A stretch of DNA of 64,000 nucleotides from Candidatus Binatia bacterium (GTDB lineage: Bacteria > Desulfobacterota > Binatia > HRBIN30), in the NCBI GenBank assembly GCA_026415395.1, contig JAOAHD010000007.1, forward strand, positions 620,001-684,000, read 5' to 3'. This document shows, piece after piece, positions 9,017 to 17,887 of this stretch. The notes beneath the pieces were generated by a model. It made no database searches. It was not told the DNA's origin and saw only the letters and a program-made list of their open reading frames with translations. Made by a program: the position numbers and the translations under genes. Position 1 is the stretch's first letter, and every line of letters starts with the position of its first letter.

Positions 9017-10159
9017 CTAACGCGTGGTGCAGCTTGTGTTGTACTGCAACTGAAGCCCGACAGCAGTGAGCACCCGGCACAACAGTGCGGTGGAATCGCG
9101 GGACGCCTCTTGGGCAGCCTCGAAGGCGCGATCGAGTACGCACGAGGCCAAGGCGTTGGCGTCGGTGATCGAAGTGTCGCAGGGCGGGCCGAGATCGCTC
9201 AACACTGCGGGCGGAGCACACGCCTTGACGATTGCTGCGCTCGCGGATTGCCGTGCTTTCTGGATCTTGGAAGGCGGCGTTACCGTGAGATCGAGGCGTT
9301 GCGTACAAAATGGCATTGCCGCGGTGAGACCCTTGCCCTTGGCGATGTCCGCAAGCACCCGGTCGACGCAGGCTGCGAGATGGCCCCGCACTGTGCTCTC
9401 GAAGGCGCGGGACCGAGCTGCGAGCACTTGTTGGCAGCGGCGCGTCTTCGCGTCGAGGTTGGGCGGGGGGAGTTCGGCAAGTTCGATGACGAGATAGGGC
9501 ATTCGGGCACCGCGCACGCCTGCAGGCCCAGTGCTGTTCAAGCCGAGATTATCCAGGGATGTCCCCGTGTTGTCCGTGTTTGTCGCCCACACCGCATTCA
9601 GGAACGGCGCATTGGCGCTTACGAGACTTTGCAGAGCCGTCGTGATATCGGCCTCGAAGAAAACAGGGCCGGTAGTGCCCAAGGTCGTGTCGGTAATCGA
9701 ACAAGGGGGGCCCGTATTGACGACCGCCGAGGGCGGACCCGCAACGATAAAGTCCGAAAGTGGAATGTTGCCATCACCTGTGCGCACCCAAATGGCCAGG
9801 TTCTCGGCCGCACAACCGCTCAGCGGAGCTCCCAGGTAACCGAGCACGTCGTCGATGTTGAAGCGAAGCTTGGCAGAGACGATGTCGCTTGCCGTGTATC
9901 CCGCAAGTCCGGTTAGCGGAAACTCGGCCACTGATCGTATCTCCACCGCGCCCGCCTTGAGCGCGACGGCTAGATTGTTGTTGCCGGCGTCAGGAACGCC
10001 GTCTTGGGTATAGAAGCCCGGGTAACCGTCTAGAATCGCATCGTACGCCGTGCCCGGGGTTTGGTCATCGATGATCAAGGTTGCACCGAACGCCGGTGCG
10101 AGCGGGGAAAAACCGAGAAGAACTGTTACCACGAGTGTTTGAAGCCTGCGAAATTCCAT
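9017..10159 (-). CDS. Secreted beta-sandwich protein with Cys-rich helical C-terminus, heme operon
   Basis: 380 residues from the ATG at 10159, preceded by GGAGG. A signal peptide ends near PAFGA. Residues ~26-230 match the next gene's domain: YDAILDGYPGFYTQDGVPD against YDGILDGYPGVALFDGTPD, then EIRSVAEFPLTGLAGYT and LRFNIDDVL. Instead of a dockerin the C-terminal ~145 residues are helical with regularly spaced cysteines (RRCQ, AACVD, PFCTQ, KACAP, GPPCD, ASCVLD, LLCR, TSC). This Cys-helix type is familiar to me from the same bacterial group but has no known role. Position between the Fur promoter and the receptor suggests an iron- or heme-linked extracellular role. That is inference. Confidence 0.78.
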   Translation of the reverse strand: MEFRRLQTLVVTVLLGFSPLAPAFGATLIIDDQTPGTAYDAILDGYPGFYTQDGVPDAGNNNLAVALKAGAVEIRSVAEFPLTGLAGYTASDIVSAKLRFNIDDVLGYLGAPLSGCAAENLAIWVRTGDGNIPLSDFIVAGPPSAVVNTGPPCSITDTTLGTTGPVFFEADITTALQSLVSANAPFLNAVWATNTDNTGTSLDNLGLNSTGPAGVRGARMPYLVIELAELPPPNLDAKTRRCQQVLAARSRAFESTVRGHLAACVDRVLADIAKGKGLTAAMPFCTQRLDLTVTPPSKIQKARQSASAAIVKACAPPAVLSDLGPPCDTSITDANALASCVLDRAFEAAQEASRDSTALLCRVLTAVGLQLQYNTSCTTR

Positions 10160-10241
10160 AGAACCCTCCGATAAAGTTGTTAGGAAACGCTTTTTCGTTT
10201 TGACTGGGCTCTGGGTTCTGGACCGCGGGCCTCTCGATGCC

Positions 10242-10451
10242 TCACCGCAGAGTAGGTTTTGGTGGCGCACGTCCGTGGGCGCGTTCGGTGTCAGCCAGGT
10301 CGAGCGCAATGACTCGCTTGCAGCGCCGGCACTTGAGCTCGATCCGACCATCCATCAGCCGCGCGAGCAACGAACCACAGCAGCAGCGGAGCTCGTCGCA
10401 CGTTTCCTTGGAGTGGCTCTTTGGGCTGGTGGGTGGCCGTTCCCGTTGCAC
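10242..10451 (-). CDS. Small zinc-ribbon protein resembling phage Mu Com
   Basis: 69 residues, GTG start with GGAGAGGAG nine bases upstream. The centre reads ELRCCCGSLLARLMDGRIEL then KCRRCKRVIAL, which has the C..C...LL.....IEIKC.RC layout of the Mu-like Com zinc-finger family. In phage Mu, Com is an mRNA-binding activator of mom translation. No phage gene is nearby. The gene is the first of the heme operon, 82 bases before a secreted-protein gene, so it may act on this mRNA or in iron sensing. The family resemblance is good but short; the role is unknown. Confidence 0.62.
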   Translation of the reverse strand: MQRERPPTSPKSHSKETCDELRCCCGSLLARLMDGRIELKCRRCKRVIALDLADTERAHGRAPPKPTLR

Positions 10452-10672
10452 GTTAACCCACTCCTCTCCGGGGGGCGCAACCTTGCGTTGTCGTCGAGCA
10501 GTAGGCGCCTGGAGCCCGCCGCGCCTCGCCCGGCCGCTGGCGGATCGGCACGGGCTTGCCGGACGGGCATACGGCTTCGTGCCCGGTGGTGCCGCGGGGC
10601 AGCCAGGGAGCCGCCGCTGCCCGAAGGAGCGGGCCTGCGCAATTGATTTTTCGAAAGCGCCGATACCACACG
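10452..10672 (-). other. Long 5' leader of the heme operon
   Basis: About 220 bases lie between the expected transcription start (near 10673) and the Com-like gene. An ATG-initiated frame of 72 codons (10453-10671) fills it and ends one base before the GTG of the Com-like gene, an arrangement that could couple translation. Its product has no recognisable features (many Arg, Pro and Ala), so I do not call it a gene. It may instead be a structured leader. Confidence 0.3.
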
Positions 10673-10679
10673 GCGCGGC

Positions 10680-10708
10680 GTTATACTGATTTTGAAAATC
10701 ATTGTCAA
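10680..10708 (-). promoter_or_regulatory. Sigma70 promoter with embedded Fur box for the heme operon
   Basis: Read on the minus strand, TTGACA (10703-10708) and TATAAC (10680-10685) are separated by exactly 17 bases. Within the spacer lies GATTTTGAAAATCATTGTC (10688-10706 on the plus strand), which matches 15 of 19 positions of the classical Fur box GATAATGATAATCATTATC and contains a perfect 13-base palindrome. Fur bound here would block RNA polymerase when iron is plentiful. The operon below it (zinc ribbon through hmuS) fits iron control. Confidence 0.87.
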
Positions 10709-10849
10709 CAAGCTTCGAGGGACAGGCTACCGGACGCAGACCTGTCTGCGTTAGTGCCTGCTTCCGGGCGAACAGTTCACGGGCGCAGGCGTGACCCGGT
10801 AGTTAATGCCATTGACGGTTGCGCGAGTGGCGCGTCGCCGTGGGCGGGC

Positions 10850-12078
10850 TCAGGGCGAGCCTTCGGCGAGGGTGCGGACGATGCCCTCGACAATTCCGCG
10901 GTCTAGCGCAGTGGGTGCGAGTTCGAGGTAGCGCTGCAAGTGCGTGCGGGCGCAGCTTGCGTTGTGTTCCTCCCAACAGAGCAAGCCGAGTTCTCGGTGT
11001 GCCGGGGCGAAGTGCGCATCGAGCTCGAGTGCGTGCCGGTAGGCCGCGGCAGCAGCTTCGAAGTCGCGCTGCTTCGGGTTGCGGCGATGCCAGTCGCCGA
11101 GTGCCACGTGCACCTCCGCGCGCTGCGGAGAGACAGCGATCTCCTGGTCGATGAGAAGCCGCGCGCGCTCGAAGCGGCGCACGGTCATGTTGGTTGCCAC
11201 CACCTCGAGTCGGACGGCGAATGTTTCCTCATGATACACGGTTCGTTGGCGGGAACGTTCGTCGTTCACGAGCGGAACCGGTTCGGCTTGCAGCCAGGTG
11301 CGCATGCCCTCGATCCGGTCGGCAGTGGCCGGATGGTCGCCGTAAAAATAGGGCTCCCGAACCTGCGCTTCTGCCAACAACTCTTGCTCGTCGCTCTGCA
11401 GGCGCTCGAGCGCGGGCACACATTCTCCTGCACCGTAACCCGCGTGGCGCACGGCTTCCCAGCCACGGCGATCAGCGCGGTACTCGAGCTCCCGGGCAAA
11501 GCCCTGTACCTGCCACACCAGCAGGAAGGCGCGCGGTCCGGCAAGCAAGTCCAGAATTAAGGATGGCCCGGGGAGAGCGACGAGGCCGCCTGTGCCGACG
11601 ACCAAGGCGGCAAAGACCCTTGCGCGGTCGCCAGTGCCTGCGCGTCGTGCACGCGCCGCGCGTAGGCATGGCGTTCGACGAAGTGGGTCAGTTCGTGCGC
11701 GAGCACGCAGGCAAGCTGGGCCTCGTTGTCCAGTTGCGCGAGGAGGCCATCGCTGATCACAAGGGTGCCGTTGGGTAAAGCAAAGGCGTTGAGAAACGGA
11801 TCCTCCACGACACGAAGCTGCACCGTGCTCGCGTCGAGCCCGAAGGAAGGCAGAAGCCGCGCCGCGATCCCGTCGAGGTAAGCTTCGAGCTGCGGGTCTG
11901 CCCGAAGATATTTCCGCTCTTCCATGATGCGGAGCAGATCCGCGGCGTCCGCCCACAGTTATCGCTCCTCGGCGTCCACGGGCTGCGGTCGGCTGGAGAA
12001 CGGCTCCACCCGCGGTCGGGGGCAGGCTGCGCACCAACAAAGGCAGAGCACGAGCAAGAGAAGATGGTGTCGGGCCAC
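10850..12078 (-). pseudogene. Broken M48 metalloprotease-TPR lipoprotein
   Basis: The pieces line up as one lipoprotein. A GTG at 12078 begins a hydrophobic segment and lipobox-like Cys (LCLCWCAAC). An in-frame TAA follows at 11959-11961, then the protease domain LAHELTHFVERH (zinc HExxH) to about 11620. There the frame shifts, probably in the C3 run at 11617-11619, and the rest continues in another frame: ELEYRADRRGWEA (third zinc ligand E..AD), GDHPATADRI, then TPR-like helices to the stop at 10850. M48 proteases of this type (BepA/YfgC-like) help outer-membrane protein quality control. With one stop and one frameshift it is not expected to be functional unless these are sequence errors. 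Confidence 0.75.
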
Positions 12079-13515
12079 TGCGGAGCTGGCCTTTGCCCCG
12101 GAGCTTACGTGTACCCGCGGGTGGTGAGGAGTCACCCCGCCGGGGAGACACGGTGGCCGCGAACCCCCGATTTTCGAGCTCGTTGCGATCTTCGCTCGAA
12201 ATTCCTTGCGATCACGCCTCGTCCAGAGCCCGTTCACATTGTCAATTTTCTACACGCGTCTGACTCCCCTGCCAATTCTGGATTCCCCTTTCCCTGTTCA
12301 CCCACCGCGCCCCGTGCGTGACTGGCCACTCGCCGCGGCTGAGAAGTGCCGTGTATGCCACGAGGTTCCGCCGAGGCATCGCAGGGGCGTCGGCCGATCG
12401 CTCCTCCGTGTGCCCCCGCTGCGTCGCACTCGAAGGATTCGAGCGGTCCGTGGCGCATTGTCCCCCGCCACCCTACGGCCGGGGAACCGGCCCCCTACGT
12501 TTCCCGCAATCCCCCGCCGCTCGGCAGTTGCTACTCCGCCGGTTGCTTCTGGCACCGAGACCGGCCGCGCGCCGGGCGTTGTGCAGCAGTTTTGGCATCC
12601 GTTGATGGTTCCGGTACCAGGCACCTTGGAGGTACCGTGAATTAGCGCGTCGCGGCGGATCGCTCGGAATCGCGGTATGCGGCACCATACCGGCAGGCGC
12701 GATGTGGAATAACAGTTCGCGTCTCGACGCGGAATCGATCACCATCGTGGCCCCGATTGTCTGCCAGATGCCTGGCCGTTGGGGATCCGAGGTGTCCACA
12801 TAGCTCCTCTTTCCGAGCAGCGGCGCAACCGGGTGCGGTCCGGGCGCGAACCTGTTGGGCACTGCGAAGATCGAGATTTGCACGCTGCGGACAATTGCCC
12901 GTGCGCTCGCGAGTGCCGGCCTCGTCGACCACGAGGTGCCTCGCAACCGCTGTTGTTCCGAGCGCGCTGCTCGCACCGAGAAAGAGTTCCTCGACCGTTG
13001 TAACGCCATCGCCCTTGCAATGTCTCCGGAACACAGTGCAGGAGCTGCATCGAACGAAACAAACCCAAAGATCGCACCCACGGTGCAAGTCACTACGAAA
13101 GGCATTGTCCGATGGTTCTGCCACTGAGACCGGCAGAACACGCGCTCTACCCTCTAGCGCAACGGTTCTGCCGCACGTCTCGCGGTCCACAGCACGCGAC
13201 AACGCGAGCGGTTCGGTACGCGGACCGTGGGCGCAGCCGAATACACTGCAACCGCGGCACGGGGCAAGGATAAAATGCGTTGATCCCTCCGGCGGAACGT
13301 TCCGCGCATTGGCGTCGCTCGCCTCGGAGAGCCGACGGGCAGTTCGAGGTATGGAACACGGGGGCGGTGCGACGCGCGGTAGGCCTACCAGCAACGCCCC
13401 CGCCCAGGCGATTCGGCACGCGGACACGAGCCCGCCGTTTCATCGGCACAGCGATTATCTCCGGCAAGGCGATACCGGTGGACTGACGGGCAAAGCCTCC
13501 TCCCGGTCAGCAGAA
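12079..13515. other. 1.4 kb without an intact gene
   Basis: No frame here shows convincing protein character apart from the dockerin scrap near 13.0 kb. Overlapping open frames on both strands are Arg/Pro/Ser-rich and look like GC-driven chance frames. No promoter, tRNA or repeat was recognised. Confidence 0.5.
12890..13105 (-). pseudogene. Scrap of a secreted dockerin-like protein
   Basis: From the ATG at 13105 a signal-peptide-like segment (MPFVVTCTVGAIFGFV) runs to APALCSGD at about 13025. In the next frame it continues as CKGDGVTTVEELFLGASSALG, which is the first Ca-binding repeat of the dockerin-like domain seen four other times in this window. The second repeat is unreadable. Two or more frameshifts are needed, so this is probably decayed. 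Tentative. Confidence 0.4.
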
Positions 13516-14316
13516 CTAACGGGCGCAACGAAAGCCGACATCACCGTACGAGCTCTGTGGCAGCAGATAGCCAAGGACCGCGAGCGGGCCGGCGCCCGAA
13601 AGAGGATCAAATGCTCCGCCACGCACCAGCGCACCAGGGCCGCTCGTGGTGTCCGCGCCCGCGAGACACATCGAATCATTGGTAAAGCTCCCCCAAGACG
13701 CGCAGCCCGTGGAGAGAGGCACCCAGTCCGCCACCCACTCCCACAGGTTGCCCACCATGTCGAAGGCACCATCGTTCGACACACAGTTGCTGCGCGAGCC
13801 GGTCGGTACCGGCGCCTCCGGGGGAGGCGAGCTGCTTATGCGGCAGTCCGTGGTCACATCTACTACAGAGTCGGGCGTGCCGGCGACGCCCGCCTGCCAC
13901 TCCGCGTTCGACGGCAGCCGCTTGCGCGAATTCTTGCACGCCTGCTGGGCCTGAAACCAGGTGATGAACCTGGACGGTATCACTCCCGGCAAACTCACAG
14001 CGAAAATGTCGCTGCAGCCGGTCTGCCCGTCGCTCGCACACGGCTCATAGGAGAACTCTAGCTGCGTGGCACCCGCGGCCGTCAGGTCAGCCAGCGTCGC
14101 CTTGCCCCGCCGGATCTTCTTGACCAGCTTCGCGTTGGTCGTTGTCGGGTTCGGCACCCGCCACACGCTGGCCTCGTACTTGTCCAGGCACACCGTCCCC
14201 GCCACCACGGCGTCCGGCGGACACTTCGTCAGTGGCGCCGTCGGAAACCCTGCCCACGCCATGCTTGCTACCATGAGCGTGTTGCCCAACACAATCATGA
14301 TCGTGCCTCGTTTCAT
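13516..14316 (-). CDS. Secreted FGE-sulfatase (SUMF1) domain protein
   Basis: 266 residues; GGAGGAGGT before the ATG at 14316 fixes the start. A signal peptide ends at SMAWAG. The body is a formylglycine-generating-enzyme/SUMF1-type C-lectin fold: CLDKYEASVWRVP, WFQAQQACKNSRKRLPSNAEW, DMVGNLWEWVADW, LVRGGAFDP and the closing YGDVGFRCAR. True enzymes convert a sulfatase Cys to formylglycine with copper held by two nearby cysteines; many secreted relatives only use the fold for binding. I see no paired catalytic Cys of the authentic type and no sulfatase next door, so a binding or structural role is as likely. It is an intact island in a decayed stretch. Confidence 0.82.
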   Translation of the reverse strand: MKRGTIMIVLGNTLMVASMAWAGFPTAPLTKCPPDAVVAGTVCLDKYEASVWRVPNPTTTNAKLVKKIRRGKATLADLTAAGATQLEFSYEPCASDGQTGCSDIFAVSLPGVIPSRFITWFQAQQACKNSRKRLPSNAEWQAGVAGTPDSVVDVTTDCRISSSPPPEAPVPTGSRSNCVSNDGAFDMVGNLWEWVADWVPLSTGCASWGSFTNDSMCLAGADTTSGPGALVRGGAFDPLSGAGPLAVLGYLLPQSSYGDVGFRCAR

Positions 14317-14751
14317 TGTACTTACCTCCTCCGTGGATGTTTGTTGCCTTCCCTTGCATGCGAACTCGCGCTTCTTTTCAGGCTTGGGGGATGCGCGTGG
14401 GAGATAGATGGCGTGCTGCGGCATGGCGGTGCCCGGGACGCGACCCGCGCGCATGCAATCGGTCCCGGCCTCCAGGTACGACCACCCTTGTCGCACCCAC
14501 CGCGGATGCCCGAAACCGTGTGGGTCACGCGCCCTCCTTGGGTCGCTCCCACCCTTGTCGGGTATGGGGGCCATGGAACTGAGCCACAATCTACGCCGCC
14601 GCCAAGGGACTAAGCAAGGGACTAAGTAAGAAACTCTTAGACACGCACCATTTCCGCCACGGGCTGCGAACGAAGGCGCCAGGGTTTCAGTTGCTCGGCG
14701 TCGCAAGTGCGTGTTGGCAGACCCTCGATGGATTGAGCGTTTGGCCTGAGT

Positions 14752-14990
14752 TTACGCCCGGACACGTGCGGGCATGCGGAAGAGAAGATTCCTGCTCTCT
14801 CCAGGATTCCTCGCCACCGCGCATTGCCATCGACAAAGCCCAGCGTGGTTGCTCACTGCCTGCGCCCACTCCTGCAAGTACTGGAGTTTGCCCCGATCGG
14901 TGCCTGCCGTCCTTACCGTTAGTTTCGAGCACGAGCCGCTCCCCGTTCGCGAGCCGCACCAAAAAATTCGGCCCGTGCCTGTGCAGGACG
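14752..14990 (-). pseudogene. C-terminal scrap of a type III restriction enzyme (Res subunit)
   Basis: Reading leftward from about 14985, one frame gives GPNFLVRLANGERLVLETNG KD, and after a frameshift near 14900-14925 the next frame gives GKLQYLQEWAQAVSNHAG then LCRWQCAVARNPGE. Joined, they match the conserved end of type III Res/DEAD helicase subunits (PDFL.RL..G..LVLE.KG.D, LDEWV.AVN.HGGFGRW...V). Nothing upstream of this ~75-residue tail is readable and no methyltransferase is nearby. It overlaps in antisense the open 5' part of the next plus-strand frame. Confidence 0.65.
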
Positions 14991-15085
14991 CCGGGACAGA
15001 CACACTCCAACGCGGACACCCGCCCGCACGCCGACCCCGATCGGAGGGATCTGTGCTTCGCCCCCGAGCGCACGCACCTGGGCGA

Positions 15086-15769
15086 GTGGGGCTCTACATC
15101 GAGCCGGTTGTATTGCCTCAGCCGGGAGCCGGGACGATTCGGGTGAAGCTCGCAACGGGCGGCCGCCTGATCGCGGGCACCCAAAATGACATCTCGTTCG
15201 ACGTATCCGTGAGGGTAAAAGCAGGTCCGGATGGACTGCCTGCCTGTAGACCCAACGCGGACATCGGTAAGGAGTTGACCTTATTCGCCTTCTTGCCGCC
15301 TGGGTGCTCTGGTACCGCGTGTACCGGCATGCGCGCGCTCGTGGCCTCCCAGAGCAACGTCGACCCGATTCCCGACGGCGCGGTACTGTACACTTGTGAT
15401 ATCACGGCAACAGGTAGCGGCACCCTGGCGTTGAGTCGCGCGCGCGCCTCCGATCCGTCCGGGCTTAGTATCGCCAGCTTCACTGCCTTCGAGGGCAGAG
15501 CGTGTTTACTTGAAGATGCGATCCTGCTGCGGACTCCTACCCCTACCCGAACTCCCTCAGCCACGAGGACTCCCACTCCGACTCCGAGCTGTGCAGGCGA
15601 TTGCGATCGGAACGCAGTTGTGACCATTGACGAAATCATCCTGATGGTGAACATCGCCCTTGATCTCCGCCCAACCAGCGCCTGCAGACCCGGCGATGCA
15701 AACGGAGACGGCCGAGTGACTGTGGAAGAGATCATACTCGCAGTCACCAAAGCACTCGGACGCTGTTGA
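15086..15769 (+). CDS. Cohesin-like plus dockerin-like protein, N-terminus uncertain
   Basis: The clear protein starts at about 15090 (GTG at 15086; the frame is open from 14774, but that part is antisense to a restriction-enzyme scrap and looks noncoding). Residues ~5-145 form a cohesin-like beta sandwich: RVKLATGGRLIAGTQNDISF, ADIGKELTLFAFLPPGC, MRALVASQSNVDPIPDGAVL and YTCDITAT. A short Thr/Pro linker (RTPTPTRTPS) precedes the repeats CAGDCDRNAVVTIDEIIL and PGDANGDGRVTVEEIIL, ending ALGRC. No signal peptide is visible in this frame. A Thr/Pro linker remnant (HTPTRTPARTPTP) in another frame at ~15000-15045 hints that a longer upstream part was lost by frameshift. Confidence 0.6.
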   Translation: MGLYIEPVVLPQPGAGTIRVKLATGGRLIAGTQNDISFDVSVRVKAGPDGLPACRPNADIGKELTLFAFLPPGCSGTACTGMRALVASQSNVDPIPDGAVLYTCDITATGSGTLALSRARASDPSGLSIASFTAFEGRACLLEDAILLRTPTPTRTPSATRTPTPTPSCAGDCDRNAVVTIDEIILMVNIALDLRPTSACRPGDANGDGRVTVEEIILAVTKALGRC

Positions 15770-16124
15770 CGGCGGTGCTTGCCCCGGTGGAACTCCGAAA
15801 AGGTGTCGACGTTCACTCGGTTTGCCTGCGCGGCTGAGAAATAGCGCGACGGTAGTAGGGTCGGGCCCTCGCCGCGATCGCAGTCCACCGTTCGCGTGTG
15901 AATGGAATTATCGAATTACGGCTGGTCGCCCGCTCGCTGTGGCGTGTTCGCCCGACCGCCGGCAAGACCGTCGCCGGCGGAACTTATGCCTGGGTGCTGG
16001 TAGACGCAGCGCCGCCGCTTGCACCAATCGGCGGCGCCTTCTCAGCATTGGGAGCTCCGGAAAGGCCGGAACGTCTGAGCGTGGGGTAAACGAACAATCC
16101 TGCCCCACGCTCAGCCGGCCAGCA
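15770..16124. other. Intergenic between convergent genes
   Basis: About 350 bases separate the cohesin/dockerin gene from the decayed metzincin gene. Apart from the 12-bp hairpin at 16075-16114 I see nothing coding or regulatory. Confidence 0.5.
16075..16114. terminator. 12-bp perfect hairpin, likely shared terminator
   Basis: CTGAGCGTGGGG (16075-16086) and CCCCACGCTCAG (16103-16114) are perfect complements with a 16-base loop. It stands just past the stop of the minus-strand gene (16125) and after the plus-strand gene (15769). There is no T-tract, so either an atypical terminator or an mRNA 3'-end stabiliser. Confidence 0.55.
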
Positions 16125-16790
16125 TCAGCACCCGTTGAGCGCTTTGTTCACGGCAAGAATGATCTCGTCGACCGTAATCGCCCCATCGCTATTGGCGTCT
16201 CCAGCAGCACAAGAACCGACTGGCTGGAGCTCGAGCGCCACATTAACCATTTTGATGATTTCCTCGATCGTCACCTGCCCGTCTCCGTCGCAATCACCGA
16301 CACAAGCTGGAACCGGTTCGCGTTCCCTCACCGTCACCGTGATTCTTGCTTGAGCGGTAAGCCCGTCGCTGTCCGTGACGGTGAGGACGATCTCGTGGTC
16401 ACCCGGCGACAAGTTGGATGCGTCCACGCGGGCGCCGATACCGAACTCGCCCTGCCGACTCGAAGTCCAAACGAAACTACTTTCAGGGATAGGATCGCCG
16501 TCGGGGTCGGTGCCCTGGCCCACGAAGATGAACTGGCTACCCAGAGTCAGTACGGCCCCTGACTCCGGCGCAACGATGCTGACTTGTGGGGGCTTGCGTC
16601 CAACCTCCAAAGCAGCATTGGATTCATCGGCCGCGGTGTTCACTCCGTCAGTAGCGATTACTCGGAAGCGACAATTGCGCCCACCGGGCAGGTGGATAAG
16701 GTTGACCACGTAAGCCTCTCCCTCCAGATCGGCCGCAAGCGTCTCCCACGTCGCTCCCCCGTCGGCGCTGTACTGGAGCGCGTAACGCAA
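16125..16790 (-). pseudogene. Fragment h: Ig/PKD-like and dockerin C-terminus of the broken metzincin protein
   Basis: The 3' end of the large decayed gene running from 20759 to here. It begins as EVTVRWAGSDPDGDTL/RYALQYSADGGATWE, continues with a second Ig/PKD-like unit (PPQVSIVAPESGAVLTL, DPDGDPIPESSF, HEIVLTVTDSDGL) and ends in the dockerin-like pair CVGDCDGDGQVTIEEIIKM and AGDANSDGAITVDEIILAV. It is joined to the fragment upstream by a frameshift in the C4 run at 16838-16841. Confidence 0.75.
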
Positions 16791-17290
16791 GGTGTCGCCA
16801 TCCGGGTCGGAGCCTGCCCAGCGTACGGTAACCTCTGCCCCAACTGCTCCCCGCCGTTGGGATACAACACTTCTACGGTGGGCACACCAAAAGTCACGGC
16901 GCGCTCGGCCACCACGGCTCCACGGTACAAGATCGCGACCCGGCGGGTTCTCTGTACCCAGGGTACCCGCTCTGCGATAAGGCCGATGCGCTCCTGATCG
17001 GCTTCGCTATCGGTCTGTTCTTGCGGTTGGAAGTAGGTAAGGGAGAGCACGTTCCCTGCCTGGTCGTAAAGGGCGATCGCCCAGTCGCTGACCACCGGCC
17101 CCGGCTGCGTGGACTCGCCTTCGACAACATAGAGATTTCCAAGTTCAGCGGTACCACGATCCAAGTTGACCTTGCCGACTACAACGATCTCTTGCGCTGC
17201 TGGGCGCGTGCCGCGCTTGACTCGCGCAGGAGGAACCTGTGGCTCGTTGTCTCCAAGGTACTTGAGAATTCGATTCCAGGTAAAGTCGGA
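16658..17290 (-). pseudogene. Fragment g: region after the metzincin domain
   Basis: The frame is the same as that of the protease domain but separated from it by an in-frame TGA (17291-17293). It reads SDFTWNRILKYLGDNEP, VVGKVNLDRGTAELGNLYV, then a beta-rich stretch and VEVLYPNGGEQL, at which point the frameshift near 16840 occurs. In intact relatives MSYC.PRW is followed without break by SD.T...L, so the stop interrupts a once continuous protein. Confidence 0.7.
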
Positions 17291-17887
17291 TCACAATCTT
17301 GGCCAACAGTAGCTCATGAAGTCGTAGTAGTCGTTCCCAGGATACGCCACTCGACGAACGATATCCCAGCCAAAATACCGCTCCGCTGGGGCGCCGGGGC
17401 GGTCGGGTGTCCCGCCGATTTTGCCCTCGGGGTAAGGATAGGGTTCCGCACCATCGGGAGCTACCGCACCGCAAAAAGTCGAGTGCCACCGTCCATAACA
17501 ATGCCCCAGTTCGTGGACAGCGGTCATCCCTGCCTCAAACCCGCCAGCCTGGTCCCACCCACAAGCCACGTAACTGGGCACCCACGCGGCCATCGCAGCA
17601 GTGACGAGCCCGTCCTCATTAGGTACCACTCCGTAATAGCGCATTTCCGGGTGGATGCTGCGGAGATCGAGCATTCGTTGTCGGGCGAGCCGGGGAATCA
17701 CCAGGTCTCTGCACTCGTTCGTGTCAGGGTTCGACCAAACCTCCGTCCACCGAAGGTCCCGCACCTGGTATTCTACGGTCGGGGCAGGGAGGGCACCTTC
17801 TAACCTGGCGACAATCCCGTCGACTATCTCTGGGCGTACTTGACGCGTTTCGCGGACCTGTCGCCCGTTACGTGTAACTTCGACATC
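17291..17887 (-). pseudogene. Fragment f: metzincin-type metalloprotease domain
   Basis: Zinc-binding motif HELGHCYGRWH (the metzincin HExxHxxGxxH) and the Met-turn DFMSYC are both intact, with the flanking GMTAVHELGH and AERYFGWD. Upstream, the frame stays open to an in-frame TAA (17888-17890) that follows RFYRVS. The residues across the stop (DVEVTRNGRQVRE) continue the same protein. A secreted endopeptidase is the likely ancestral role. Confidence 0.78.

Noticed and set aside
10355-10711. 118-codon minus-strand frame starting in the Fur box
   Set aside because: Its start lies upstream of the expected transcription start, and it overlaps the Com-like gene in another frame.
12318-12480. CxxC/CxxCH-like motifs in plus-strand frames
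   Set aside because: They are isolated, with no heme-protein or zinc-ribbon context, in a stretch without coding character.
14774-15085. 5' extension of the cohesin/dockerin frame
   Set aside because: It is antisense to the restriction-enzyme scrap, has skewed Arg/His/Pro composition and no signal peptide.
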